64,000 nucleotides of DNA from a bacterium (GTDB lineage: Bacteria; Cyanobacteriota; Sericytochromatia; S15B-MN24; UBA4093), in the NCBI GenBank assembly GCA_017744355.1, contig JAGIBK010000003.1:118547-182546 (forward strand), given 5' to 3'. Below are positions 51,675 to 61,117 of this stretch, one piece after another. Numbering within the stretch: the first letter of the stretch is position 1; each line of letters starts with the position of its first letter. The translations under genes were made by a program, and so were the position numbers. The notes under the pieces are model-generated. The model saw only the letters and a program-made list of their open reading frames with translations. It ran no database searches and was not told the DNA's origin.

Positions 51675-53038
51675 TAGATCCCACCTCCAAGCTTGAAGTG
51701 ATTCATCAGCAGAATCACCACGCCGGTGACGAAGATGTTCGCGAGCGCCAGGGGCAGCAGGGTCTTCCAGCCCAGGTTCATCAGCTGGTCATAGCGGAAG
51801 CGCGGCAGGGTCCAGCGAACCCAGACGAAGGTGCTGGCGATGAAGAACATCTTCAGGAAGAAAGACGTGAACTGAGCGACGGCCGCGAAGGCCACCCCGC
51901 CCCAAGCGGGCAGAGCGCTGATCGAGAGGCTCGCCACGAAGACCACGGCGATGACCACGGCCAGGGCGCTGACCACGATACCGAGGATCTTGCCCTCGTT
52001 GTCGCGGGCGTCGCCGAAGCGGCCCTTGTTCGACTGGTAGAGCTTGAACAGGCCCATCGCCATCAGACCGAGCAGCACAACGGCGCCGACCAGGCCGATC
52101 CGGATCATGGGCAGGGAGAACTCTTGGAGCGCCTCGGTGCTGAAGAAGGGCACCTGCCACCCGCCGAAGAACAGGGTGGTCATGATGCTCGAAGCGATGA
52201 CCATGGCCATGTACTCGGCGAAGAAGAACATGCCGAACTTCATGGCGCTGTACTCGACGTGGAAGCCCGCGACGATCTCCGCCTCGGACTCGACCAGGTC
52301 GAAGGGAGTACGGTTGGTCTCGGCGTACGACGCGACCAGGAAGATGATGAAGGCGAGGGGCTGGATGAAGACGCCCCAGTTGGGGATGCCGATCCAGACG
52401 TTGCCCAGGTGGAAGCCCAGGTCGAACAGACCGAAGAAGCTCAGGGGACCGCCCTGGGCCAGGACGATCTTGTTGAGCTCGAGGCTCTGGTAGGTCATCA
52501 AGAGACCGATGACCGAGAGGCCCATGGGGATCTCGTAGCTGATGATCTGCGCGCTACCGCGCAGGGCGCCGAGCAGCGAGTACTTGTTGTTCGAGGCCCA
52601 GCCCGCAAGGATGATGCCGTAGACGCTGAGCGACGCGGCCGCGAAATACCACAGCAAGCCCGCGTTGATGGGCAGGACCTGCATGGGCACCGACACGTCG
52701 CCGAACTTGAGGGTGTCGGCGAAGGGGATGACCGCGCCCAGCGAAAGGGCGATGGCCACCGAGATGGCGGGCGCCAGGTAGTAGTAGAAGCGGTTGACGT
52801 TGGTCGGCGTGAAGTTCTCCTTGGTGAAGAGCTTGATCGCGTCGGCCATGACGTAGACGAAGCCGGCGAGGCGGAAGCCGCCGATGTCCGCGCGGTTGGG
52901 ACCGGGACGGTCCTGGATCCAGGCCGAGATCTTGCGTTCGAGCACGATCAGGACCGGAGCCATCACCAGGAGGATCATCAGGACGAACACCGCCTTGAGG
53001 GCGATGATGACGAAGTCGAGTAGTAAGTTCGAAGTCAT
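51674..53038 (-). CDS. nuoH: NADH-quinone oxidoreductase subunit H (extended form)
   Basis: A membrane subunit that forms the quinone chamber of complex I. Classic blocks are present: ERKISAWIQDRPGPNR near residue 35, the acidic loop FDLVESEAEIVAGFHVEYS, FFGGWQVPF, and the C-terminal WVRWTLPRFRYDQLMNLGWK. At 454 residues it is about 100 longer than common NuoH proteins. The extra sequence lies between FFGGW and WVRWTLP and holds two additional hydrophobic stretches (LVGAVVLLGLMAMGLF and ILGIVVSALAVVIAVVFVA) around a polar loop, so it may add two helices. Confidence 0.95.
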   Translation of the reverse strand: MTSNLLLDFVIIALKAVFVLMILLVMAPVLIVLERKISAWIQDRPGPNRADIGGFRLAGFVYVMADAIKLFTKENFTPTNVNRFYYYLAPAISVAIALSLGAVIPFADTLKFGDVSVPMQVLPINAGLLWYFAAASLSVYGIILAGWASNNKYSLLGALRGSAQIISYEIPMGLSVIGLLMTYQSLELNKIVLAQGGPLSFFGLFDLGFHLGNVWIGIPNWGVFIQPLAFIIFLVASYAETNRTPFDLVESEAEIVAGFHVEYSAMKFGMFFFAEYMAMVIASSIMTTLFFGGWQVPFFSTEALQEFSLPMIRIGLVGAVVLLGLMAMGLFKLYQSNKGRFGDARDNEGKILGIVVSALAVVIAVVFVASLSISALPAWGGVAFAAVAQFTSFFLKMFFIASTFVWVRWTLPRFRYDQLMNLGWKTLLPLALANIFVTGVVILLMNHFKLGGGI

Positions 53039-53050
53039 GGTGGGTTGCGC

Positions 53051-54622
53051 CTACTTTCCAACCATCTCGGCGACGGGCAGCTGGTGCCCGGTCTCCGGGA
53101 TGCCGTAGAAGGACATGCCGTTGAGCGCTTCGTAGGCCGCGCTCATGTCGGTCCAGATCTGCTCCACGTCGTCGTAACCGAAGTCGGTGCCGAGCGCGCG
53201 CGCCAGCGAGGAGACCAGCTCCCAGCTGGGGATCGCGTCGCCCTGGGCGTCGTAAGCCTTCATGACCTTCTGGAGCACGCCCTTGGCCTGCACGAAGGAG
53301 CCGAACTGCTCGACGTGCGAGGCGATGGGCAGAGTGACGTTCGCCATCTCGGCCCAGGGGGTGTGGTGCTTGGTCATGAAGACGGTGAAAGGAACGCTCT
53401 TGAAGAGCTGAGCCCACTCGGGACCACCCTCGCCGACCAGGTCGTTGTCCATGGCGATGAGGACCTTGACGGTACCCGAGGCGACCGCGGCCTTGAGGGC
53501 CTCGGCGCTCTGCTGGTAGCCCAGGAACTCCAGACCCTTGCGGTTGGGAGTCTTGTCGGCCTTGATCAAGAAGTCGTCGCCCTCGCCGTCGGGGGTGAGG
53601 GTGGCGCCGAAGAGCTTGGAGGTCTTGAGGACCTCGGCGGCGAGGCGCTTGAGGACGAAGTTGGACTCGAGGGTGGCGTGCGCCGAACCCACCAGCGCGA
53701 CCGCATCGGGGCCGAACTCGGCGACCGCGGCCTTGACCTTAGCGATGACCGCGTCGAGGGCGATGCCGATGGGCTGCTCGTCGCCGTCCACCAGGGCGCC
53801 GTAGAGGCGGTTGTCGTTGAGGGCCTTGTAGCTCAGGCGGCCCGCGTCACACATCCAGTACTCGTTGACCTGGGCGTTGTGGCGGGGCTTGTAGCGGTAG
53901 GTCATGCCGGCGCGGTGATCGACGTTGACCGAGCAGCCGTTGGCGCAGCCGACGCAGACCGACTTGGTGGTGTTGAGGAACCACACGCGCTGCTTGAAGC
54001 GGAAGTCCTTGGAGGTCAAGGCGCCCACCGGGCACAGGTCCACGACGTTACCCGAGTAGGGGTTGTCGAGCTCCATGCCGGGGAAGGTCTCGATGCGGCT
54101 CTTGTCGCCGCGGCCCGCGATGACCAGCTCGCCGGTCTCGGTGACCGACTCGCAGAAGCGGACGCAGCGCGAGCACAGGATGCAGCGCTCCTGGTCGAGC
54201 ACGACCAGGGGCCCCAGGTCGACGACCTTGTTCTTCTCGACCTTGGGGACCATGGAGCGGTTCTCGTACTGACCGTACTCCATGTAGTAGTCCTGCAGAC
54301 GGCACTCGCCGGCCTGGTCGCAGATGGGGCAGTCGATGGGGTGGTTGAGCAGCAGGAACTCCTGCACGCCCTTGCGCATCTTCTCGACGGCGGGGGTGTC
54401 GGTCTTGACGACCATGCCGTCCTTGACGAAGGTGTTGCACGAGATCTGGGGACCGCGGGCCCCCTCGATCTCGACCAGGCACATGCGGCAGTTGCCGTCG
54501 ATGGGCAGGCCCGGGTGGTAACAGTAGTGGGGGATGGTGACCCCGGCATGTTCGGCGGCCTGGATCAGGTTGAGGCCATCGGGGACCTCAACCTGGCGGC
54601 CGTTCAGCGTAATCGTCGCCAT
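53051..54622 (-). CDS. nuoG: NADH-quinone oxidoreductase subunit G (short form)
   Basis: A 523-residue iron-sulfur subunit of the peripheral arm. The N-terminal ferredoxin domain binds [2Fe-2S] N1b; CPICDQAGECRLQD supplies cysteines for N5 and N4 with the following CILCSRCVRFC and CPVGAL motifs. CVGCANGC plus a later Cys in MCDAGR forms the N7-type site. The C-terminal molybdopterin-oxidoreductase-like part is shorter than in Escherichia coli (about 900 residues) or Thermus (about 780), so this is a compact NuoG. It sits 12 bases from each neighbour. Confidence 0.95.
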   Translation of the reverse strand: MATITLNGRQVEVPDGLNLIQAAEHAGVTIPHYCYHPGLPIDGNCRMCLVEIEGARGPQISCNTFVKDGMVVKTDTPAVEKMRKGVQEFLLLNHPIDCPICDQAGECRLQDYYMEYGQYENRSMVPKVEKNKVVDLGPLVVLDQERCILCSRCVRFCESVTETGELVIAGRGDKSRIETFPGMELDNPYSGNVVDLCPVGALTSKDFRFKQRVWFLNTTKSVCVGCANGCSVNVDHRAGMTYRYKPRHNAQVNEYWMCDAGRLSYKALNDNRLYGALVDGDEQPIGIALDAVIAKVKAAVAEFGPDAVALVGSAHATLESNFVLKRLAAEVLKTSKLFGATLTPDGEGDDFLIKADKTPNRKGLEFLGYQQSAEALKAAVASGTVKVLIAMDNDLVGEGGPEWAQLFKSVPFTVFMTKHHTPWAEMANVTLPIASHVEQFGSFVQAKGVLQKVMKAYDAQGDAIPSWELVSSLARALGTDFGYDDVEQIWTDMSAAYEALNGMSFYGIPETGHQLPVAEMVGK

Positions 54623-54634
54623 GATGCTCTCTTC

Positions 54635-55918
54635 CTAAACGGTGGCCACAGTGCCGACAGGCGACTGGGAGCGCTTGAACTTGGCCTCGAACTCGGCACG
54701 GAACTTCTTGATGTAGGAGCGAGTCGGCATGGTAGCCGCCGCGGCAAGCGCGCAGATGGTCTTGCCTTCCATGTTGTCCGCGATGTCGAGGATGCTGTCG
54801 AGCTCTTCCTGGGTGCCCATGCCGGCGTTGATGCGCTGGACGATCTTGTAGAGCCAGTCGGTGCCTTCCCGGCAGGGGGTGCACTGACCGCAGGACTCGT
54901 GCATGTAGAAGTGCAGGAGGTCCTCGAGCAGGTCCACCATGTCGGTCTGGTCGTCGATGACGATCATGCCGCCGGATCCTGCCATGGAGCCGAGGGCTGC
55001 GATCGCCTCGGGATCGAGGGTCGTGCCCATGGCCTCGTCGGCCGTGAGGATCGGGCAGCTCGAACCGCCGGGGATGACGGCCTTGAGGCCGCGGCCCTTC
55101 CAGACGCCACCCAGCTGGTTGGCGAGGAAGTCCTTGAAGGGCAGGCCCATCTCGATCTCGTAGACGCCGGGCGTGTTGATGTGGCCCGAGACCGACATCA
55201 GACGGGTGCCCTTGGCCTTCTCGGTACCCATGGCCGCGTAGGCCGCGCCGCCGTTGTTGATGATCCAGGGCACGGTCGCGATGGTCTCGACGTTGTTGAC
55301 CACCGTGGGGCACTGGAAGGCGCCGTGGGTCGCGGGGAAGGGGGGCTTCAGGCGGGGCTGGCCCTTTTTGCCTTCGAGGGACTCGAGCAGGGCGGTCTCC
55401 TCGCCGCAGATGTAAGCGCCGGCGCCGCGGTGGGTGTAGACGTCCAGCTTGAAGCCGGTGCCCATCACGTTGTCGCCCAGGTAGCCCTTCTCGTAGGCCT
55501 GGCGAATCGCGTCGTCCAGGTGGAGGCGCTGCTGGTTGAACTCGCCGCGCAGGTAGATGTAGGCCTTGTGGGCCCCGATGGCGAAGGCCGAGATGATGCA
55601 GCCTTCGACCAGCGAGTGGGGGTCACGCTCGAGGATCTTGCGGTCCTTGAAGGTGCCGGGCTCGGATTCGTCCGAGTTGACGACCAGGTACTTGGGCTTG
55701 GGGTTGTCCTTGGGGATGAAGCTCCACTTCATGCCCGCGGGGAAGCCCGCGCCGCCGCGGCCGCGCAGCCCGGAGGTCTTGACCTCCTCGATCAGAGCGC
55801 TGGGCTCCATGCCGAGCGCCTTGCGCGCGGCCTGGTAACCACCGTGCTGCTCGTAGACCGAGATGTCGCCGGCGTTGGGGGTGTCGAAGAGACGGGAAAC
55901 GACGGGTTGGAACGCCAT
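54635..55918 (-). CDS. nuoF: NADH-quinone oxidoreductase subunit F (NADH, FMN, [4Fe-4S])
   Basis: A 427-residue NADH-oxidising subunit. The FMN/NADH-binding segment is GLRGRGGAGFPAGMKW near residue 50, with YICGEETALLESLEG further on, and the N3 cluster ligands are in ESCGQCTPCREG near residue 350 with a later Cys in the ICALAAAA region. It is the electron entry point of complex I. The start lies 3 bases after the nuoE stop. Confidence 0.96.
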   Translation of the reverse strand: MAFQPVVSRLFDTPNAGDISVYEQHGGYQAARKALGMEPSALIEEVKTSGLRGRGGAGFPAGMKWSFIPKDNPKPKYLVVNSDESEPGTFKDRKILERDPHSLVEGCIISAFAIGAHKAYIYLRGEFNQQRLHLDDAIRQAYEKGYLGDNVMGTGFKLDVYTHRGAGAYICGEETALLESLEGKKGQPRLKPPFPATHGAFQCPTVVNNVETIATVPWIINNGGAAYAAMGTEKAKGTRLMSVSGHINTPGVYEIEMGLPFKDFLANQLGGVWKGRGLKAVIPGGSSCPILTADEAMGTTLDPEAIAALGSMAGSGGMIVIDDQTDMVDLLEDLLHFYMHESCGQCTPCREGTDWLYKIVQRINAGMGTQEELDSILDIADNMEGKTICALAAAATMPTRSYIKKFRAEFEAKFKRSQSPVGTVATV

Positions 55919-55921
55919 TGA

Positions 55922-56464
55922 CTAGCTCCTCCTGTTGCCGGCGGCGCAGAAGCTCGCGAGCTTGGTACGGGTGCCCCAGGGCTGGTCCTTGAGCTCGGCG
56001 ATCAGGGAGTCGAGCTTCTCGGGGGTCAGGTTCTCGACGTAGACGTCGTTGTCGACCTGCATCATGGGGCTGGTGTCGCAGGAACCGAGGCACTCGGCCG
56101 CGCGAACCGTGAACTTGCCGTCCTTGGTGGTCTCGCCGGGCAGGACCTCGAGCTTGTCGCAGAGGAGCTTGAGGGTCTCACGACCGCCGGTGAGGCAGCA
56201 CGAGACCGACGTGCAGACCTCGAGCAGGTGCTCGCCGGGCTTCTCGGTCAGGTACATGGTGTAGAAGGTCGCAACCCCCAGCACGTGGGCGGGGGTCACG
56301 CCCACGCGCTTGGCGACGTAGGCGAGGACCTCGGGCGGCAACCAGCCGTGCTGCTCCTGGGCGAGCCACAGGGTGGGCAGGGTGGCGGCCATCCGGTTCT
56401 CGGCGGGGAAGCGGGAGACGATCTCCTCGAACTTCCGCTCGTTTTCTTCGGTGAACGCAAACAT
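55922..56464 (-). CDS. nuoE: NADH-quinone oxidoreductase subunit E ([2Fe-2S])
   Basis: A 180-residue thioredoxin-like subunit that binds cluster N1a with NuoF. Cysteines are in CTSVSCCLTGG and ECLGSCDTSP, spaced as in the family, with the helical N-terminal domain containing EQHGWLPPEVLAYVA before them. Located between nuoD (21-base gap) and nuoF. Confidence 0.95.
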   Translation of the reverse strand: MFAFTEENERKFEEIVSRFPAENRMAATLPTLWLAQEQHGWLPPEVLAYVAKRVGVTPAHVLGVATFYTMYLTEKPGEHLLEVCTSVSCCLTGGRETLKLLCDKLEVLPGETTKDGKFTVRAAECLGSCDTSPMMQVDNDVYVENLTPEKLDSLIAELKDQPWGTRTKLASFCAAGNRRS

Positions 56465-56485
56465 GTGATCTTCCTTATGCCGCGA

Positions 56486-57727
56486 CTAGCGATCGAGCTC
56501 GCCGGCGATGATGTTGATGGAGCCGAGGGAGGCCATGGCGTCGGCGAGCATGTAGCCCTCGATCATCTCGGGGAACGCCGCGAAGTTCATGAAGCAGGGC
56601 GGACGCACCCGGATGCGGTAGGGGAAGCCCGAACCGTCCGAGGTGATGTAGAAGCCGAGCTCGCCGTTGGCCGCCTCGATGGAGTCGTAGATCTCGCCCT
56701 CGGGCACCCGGACGCCTTCGAAGATCAGCTTGAAGTGGTTGATCAGACCTTCGATGTTCTGGTAGGTGTCCGCCTTGGGGGGCAGCGCGATTCGCTTGTC
56801 GTCCACGGTGATCGGGCCCTTGGGCAGGGTCTTGATCGCCTGGCGGATGATCTTGGCGCTCTCGGCGACTTCGTAGAAGCGGATCAGGATGCGATCCCAA
56901 GTGTCGCCGGTGGTGCCGACGGGCACCTCGAACTCGTACTGGTCGTAACCCCAGTAGGGGGTCTGCTTGCGCAGGTCCCAGTCCACGCCCGACGCGCGGA
57001 GGGTGGGGCCCGAGAAGCCGTAGGAGAGGGCCATCTCGGGGCTCACGACGCAGACGTCCTTGGTGCGGTCGATGAAGATTCGATTCTTGCGAACGAGCTT
57101 CTCGACCGTCGCGACGCCCTCTTCGCAGTCCTTGAGGACCGCGAGCACGTCCTCCTCGAAGCCGTTGTACAGATCGCGGTAGAGACCGCCGATACGGCCG
57201 TAGGAGTTGGTGAGGCGCGCGCCGCACAGCTTGTCCATGATGTCGTACACCTTCTCGCGCTGGTTGAAGGTGTACCAGAAGTTGGTCAGCGCCCCCATGT
57301 CGAGGATGTTGGTGCCGATGGCGATCAGGTGGTCGATGATGCGCATCAGCTCGCCCACGATGACGCGGATGGCCGCGGTGCGCGGGGTGACCTCGATGTC
57401 GAGCATGCGCTCGACGGCCTTGCAGAAACCGAAGTTGTTCAGCGCTGCCGAGCAGTAGTTCAGGCGGTCGGTGTAGGGGATGACCTGGTTCCAGGTGCGC
57501 TGCTCGACGGTCTTCTCGAAGCCGCGGTGCAGGTAGCCGATCTCGGCGACGGCCGCCTTGATGGTCTCACCGTCCAGGGCCACGAAGGTACGCAGGGTGC
57601 CGTGCGCCGCGGGGTGCGACGGCCCCAGGTTGAGGAACATCAGCTCGGTGTGGAGGTCCTTGTAGAACTCCTGCTCCTTCTGGAGGTCGAGCGGAGTCTC
57701 GAGGATCTTGCTAGCGGGAATGGACAT
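56486..57727 (-). CDS. nuoD: NADH-quinone oxidoreductase subunit D
   Basis: A 413-residue 49-kDa-type subunit that forms the quinone site next to cluster N2. Landmarks: LGPSHPAAHGTLR near residue 34 with the quinone-contact His, IGYLHRGFEKTVE with Arg68, PYTDRLNYCSA, and the C-terminal PPCFMNFAAFPEMIEGY. Arg68 corresponds to the arginine that the MidA/NDUFAF7 methyltransferase modifies in mitochondrial complex I. It is separate from nuoC, not fused. Confidence 0.96.
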   Translation of the reverse strand: MSIPASKILETPLDLQKEQEFYKDLHTELMFLNLGPSHPAAHGTLRTFVALDGETIKAAVAEIGYLHRGFEKTVEQRTWNQVIPYTDRLNYCSAALNNFGFCKAVERMLDIEVTPRTAAIRVIVGELMRIIDHLIAIGTNILDMGALTNFWYTFNQREKVYDIMDKLCGARLTNSYGRIGGLYRDLYNGFEEDVLAVLKDCEEGVATVEKLVRKNRIFIDRTKDVCVVSPEMALSYGFSGPTLRASGVDWDLRKQTPYWGYDQYEFEVPVGTTGDTWDRILIRFYEVAESAKIIRQAIKTLPKGPITVDDKRIALPPKADTYQNIEGLINHFKLIFEGVRVPEGEIYDSIEAANGELGFYITSDGSGFPYRIRVRPPCFMNFAAFPEMIEGYMLADAMASLGSINIIAGELDR

Positions 57728-57733
57728 ATCTTC

Positions 57734-58288
57734 TTACCGTCCTGTCGTGAGACCCTTGAATTCGAGACGCTTCTGCATCTCATCCATCAGGGTGTCGCTC
57801 TCGGTCAGCACCTGGCGCTTGCGGATGGGGTAGTCCTTGCGCAGCGGGTGCCCGACGAACTCGGCGTGGTTGAGGATGCGCTTGAGGTTGGGGTGGCCCT
57901 TGAACTTGAGGCCGTACTGATCGAAGACTTCGCGCTCCATCCAGTTGGCGGCCTTCCACATCCCGCACAGGGTGTCGATCTCGGGATCCTTGAGACCCGC
58001 GTAGACCTTGACGCGGACCCGGTGCTTGAACTTCATCGAGAGGAAGTGGTAGGCGACCGCGAAGCGCTCGGGCTGGGGCTTCGGATGGTTCAGGTAATCC
58101 ACCCCGCCGAGGTCCACCAGGAAGTTGTAGTCGAGCTCGGGATCGTCGCGCAGGAAGGTGGCGACAGCCAGCAGGGCTTCCTTGCGGATCACGACGCAAT
58201 CGTCGCCGCGCCACGAGGAGACCGAGACGATATCCTGGCCGAACTTGTCCTGGAGCTTACGGAGGGTGAGGGAGAGGGTCGTTTCCAT
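57734..58288 (-). CDS. nuoC: NADH-quinone oxidoreductase subunit C
   Basis: A 184-residue 30-kDa-type subunit of the peripheral arm. The family signature is WMEREVFDQYGLKFKGHPNL followed by the helix with HPLRKDYPI. It is separate from NuoD, as in many non-enteric bacteria. It lies 20 bases past nuoB and 6 bases before nuoD. Confidence 0.95.
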   Translation of the reverse strand: METTLSLTLRKLQDKFGQDIVSVSSWRGDDCVVIRKEALLAVATFLRDDPELDYNFLVDLGGVDYLNHPKPQPERFAVAYHFLSMKFKHRVRVKVYAGLKDPEIDTLCGMWKAANWMEREVFDQYGLKFKGHPNLKRILNHAEFVGHPLRKDYPIRKRQVLTESDTLMDEMQKRLEFKGLTTGR

Positions 58289-58308
58289 CGTCTTTCGTTA
58301 CCTCGGCT

Positions 58309-58799
<491 letters not shown>

Positions 58800-58809
<10 letters not shown>

Positions 58810-59174
58810 TTGAGTGCTCCTCTCTTCAGGATGTAAATGAAGCCCGTGAACAGCACGGACAGGAAGATCAGCATCTCCACGAAGCCCAAGAGGCCCAACT
58901 TCTGGAAGTTGACCGCCCAGGGGTAGAGGAAGACCGCCTCCACGTCAAAGATGATGAAGAGGATGGCGATCAGGTAAAACTTGACCGAGAAGCGCTCGCG
59001 CGGGGTGCCGACCACCGACTTGGGGGCGATACCCGCCTCGTAGGTGCTGCCCTTGGCGGCGGTCGTGACGCGCGCGCGACCGAGCAACGCGTGGATCACG
59101 AGCATGGCCACCGGCACGATGACGGCCAGTGCGAGCACGATGGCGATCGCAAATGTAACGTTGAAGTCCAGCAT
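58800..59174 (-). CDS. nuoA: NADH-quinone oxidoreductase subunit A
   Basis: A 124-residue, three-helix complex I membrane subunit, first of the nuoA-N operon. Landmarks: [20 protein letters not shown] in the quinone-site loop, [21 protein letters not shown] with the conserved Asp and Glu, and the last helix. I start at ATG 59174 (MLDFNVTF), with AAGGA ten bases upstream; the frame is open to 59288 but the extra residues are not membrane-like. Confidence 0.95.
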
Positions 59175-59251
59175 TTGATTCCAGTCCTTCGAGAGGGAGC
59201 AAAACGCGCATGCGCGTGAATTCCAGGGAATCCACGCCTTAAGCTGCGGGT

Positions 59252-59260
59252 ATTCTAACA
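59252..59260 (-). promoter_or_regulatory. Candidate extended -10 promoter for nuo operon
   Basis: On the minus strand this reads TGTTAGAAT, an extended -10 (TGn plus TAGAAT, five of six to consensus), in the 154-base gap between the MidA gene and nuoA and about 80 bases before the nuoA start. No good -35 is present, as is usual for extended -10 promoters. Confidence 0.4.
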
Positions 59261-59328
59261 CAGATCGAAGATCGGCCCGGAGGGGCACGGGAAAATGTTG
59301 GAAAAGTTATCCTTATGATTGGATTATG

Positions 59329-60510
59329 TCAACGCCAGGACAGTAGCTTGCGCCAACCGCTCGCAAGTGGCTTCCCGCCGAGCCCCGCCACATCCGCGGG
59401 CTTGGTATCGACCCCCTTGGCCTGGATCAGGACCAGGAAGCGCTCGCCCATGGCGTCGGGCTGGTACAGCTTGCGGATCTCGTAGGCGGCAAAGTCCACG
59501 GCGAGGGCGTTCTTGAGCCCTTTGAGCAGTTTTTTCTCGATCTCCTCGATCCCCAGGTGCTTGAGGAAGAGACCCTGCGGCACGACCCCCAGGGTGCGCA
59601 GCCCCACCTTCTCGCCCGCGGCGATGAGGGAGGTGAAGTCCACGTCGCTGGTGAGGTCCTGCTCGCCCGGATGCGACAGGGGATCGTCGATCGCCATTTG
59701 CTTGAAGAAGCCGCGGATGGTGCCCTTGTGGCGGTGAGGGGCATAGACCCGCTCGGCCTCGCTGCCGTAGTCGACCGTCAGCACGAAGCCACGCCCGAGC
59801 CAGGATCCGAGGGTTTCCATCCAGTCCTGGGCGTCCAGGTTGATCTCGGCCTGCTGGCCCTCCTGGAGGGTGATCCCGAGGCGCGAGAGGGTCTCTTCGA
59901 GGCGCGGGGTGGTCGGCTCGACCCCAACCTGGCGCCACCGGCCGTTTTCGCCGCGCATGACCCCGATCTCGGCGAAGCCCTCCTTGAGGCCGATCACCCG
60001 GTGCACGGGGAAGGCGTCGAAGAGCTCGTTGCTGAGGATGATCCCTTCCCACTTGCCCTCGGGGGCAAGGGCGGAGAGGGAGTCGACCCACTGGACCGCG
60101 TCGCCATGGGGGGCGAGCAGGGCTTGCTGACGCTCGCGCAAAGCGGCGCTGCGCTCCAGGATGGCGAAACGGACGTGCTTCCAGCGCCCACGCATGGCGG
60201 CGAGCTCGTTCAGGATCTGGTCGGCCAGCTGGCCGCTGCCCGCCCCCATCTCGAGCAGGCAGAGGTCCTCGGGCTTGCCGAGGCGCTCCCAGAGCTGGAC
60301 CAGCTGGCGAGCCAGACACTGGCCGAACGCCTCATGGATGGTGGGGCTGGTGTGGAAGTCGCCCCCCGCACCTACCCGCATGGTCGGACGGGTGTAGTAG
60401 CCCCCTTCCGGATGGTAGAGCGCAAGCTCCATGAAGGTCCGGAAGGTCATGGCCCCGCCGTCGGCGACGGCGTCCATGGCCGCGTCGAGGATCTCCCGGC
60501 GCGTCGCCAT
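59329..60510 (-). CDS. MidA/NDUFAF7-like SAM-dependent methyltransferase
   Basis: A 393-residue DUF185 (MidA, NDUFAF7) methyltransferase. Landmarks: FMELALYHPEGGYYTRP near residue 27, HTSPTIHEAFGQCLARQ, SAM-binding LLEMGAGSGQLADQIL near residue 85, ILSNELFDAFPVHR and VLTVDYGSEA. The mitochondrial homolog dimethylates an arginine of NDUFS2, the NuoD counterpart, and is needed for complex I assembly. The gene is just upstream of nuoA on the same strand, and NuoD here has the matching Arg68. Bacterial substrates of this family are unproved, so the role is inferred. Confidence 0.9.
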   Translation of the reverse strand: MATRREILDAAMDAVADGGAMTFRTFMELALYHPEGGYYTRPTMRVGAGGDFHTSPTIHEAFGQCLARQLVQLWERLGKPEDLCLLEMGAGSGQLADQILNELAAMRGRWKHVRFAILERSAALRERQQALLAPHGDAVQWVDSLSALAPEGKWEGIILSNELFDAFPVHRVIGLKEGFAEIGVMRGENGRWRQVGVEPTTPRLEETLSRLGITLQEGQQAEINLDAQDWMETLGSWLGRGFVLTVDYGSEAERVYAPHRHKGTIRGFFKQMAIDDPLSHPGEQDLTSDVDFTSLIAAGEKVGLRTLGVVPQGLFLKHLGIEEIEKKLLKGLKNALAVDFAAYEIRKLYQPDAMGERFLVLIQAKGVDTKPADVAGLGGKPLASGWRKLLSWR

Positions 60511-60512
60511 GC

Positions 60513-61049
60513 CTAGCGCAGCCAGCTGAGCGCGACGATCGTCTTGGCGTCCTGAATCTCGCCGCGCTTGATCATGGCGTGAAGCTCAGCCAGGGGCATG
60601 GTGACCGTCTCGATGAACTCGTCGCCGTCGGGCTTGGCGTCCGTGGGCGTCAGGCCGGTGGCCTTGTACAGGGTAAGACGCTCGCTGCTGTAGCCGGGCG
60701 CCACGACGATCTCGGTCAGCTTCTCGAGCGAAGCGGCTGCGAACCCCGTTTCCTCTGCCAACTCACGACGGCAAGTCGTCTCGGGATCCTCACCGAACTC
60801 GAGCTTGCCCGCGGGGATCTCGAGGGTGATGCGGTTGATCGGGTAACGAAACTGCCGGACCAGGACCACCTGACCATCGTCGGTCAGGGGCACCACCGCA
60901 ACCGCCCCGGGATGCTCCACGATCTCGCGGTTGGCGATTTCCCCATCGGGCAGGGCCACGGTGTCCACGCGGATCTTGAGCAGCTTGCCACGGTAGACGC
61001 TCTCCTGCGTCAGACCACGCTCGACCAGGTGTTGGAATTCATGAGCCAC
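60513..61049 (-). CDS. ADP-ribose pyrophosphatase-type Nudix hydrolase
   Basis: A 178-residue Nudix hydrolase, most like NudF/ADP-ribose pyrophosphatase. The Nudix box is complete: GKLEFGEDPETTCRRELAEE followed by TGF, giving Gx5Ex7REUxEExGU. Upstream it has the domain-swap strand LVRQFRYPINRITLEIPAG typical of ADPRase. The start is GTG 61049 with GGAG eight bases upstream; the longer frame to 61163 lacks family similarity. It is 2 bases from the MidA gene. ADP-ribose as substrate is inferred. Confidence 0.9.
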   Translation of the reverse strand: MAHEFQHLVERGLTQESVYRGKLLKIRVDTVALPDGEIANREIVEHPGAVAVVPLTDDGQVVLVRQFRYPINRITLEIPAGKLEFGEDPETTCRRELAEETGFAAASLEKLTEIVVAPGYSSERLTLYKATGLTPTDAKPDGDEFIETVTMPLAELHAMIKRGEIQDAKTIVALSWLR

Positions 61050-61117
61050 GATGGTTTCTCCGTTGGTGAAAGGATGCGCCGAAGATATTTTAGCATGCCG
61101 CAAAGGCGCGCCGGTGC

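Noticed and set aside
53045..55921. A 958-codon plus-strand frame opposite nuoF and nuoG
   Set aside because: Low-complexity antisense shadow of two clear complex I genes.
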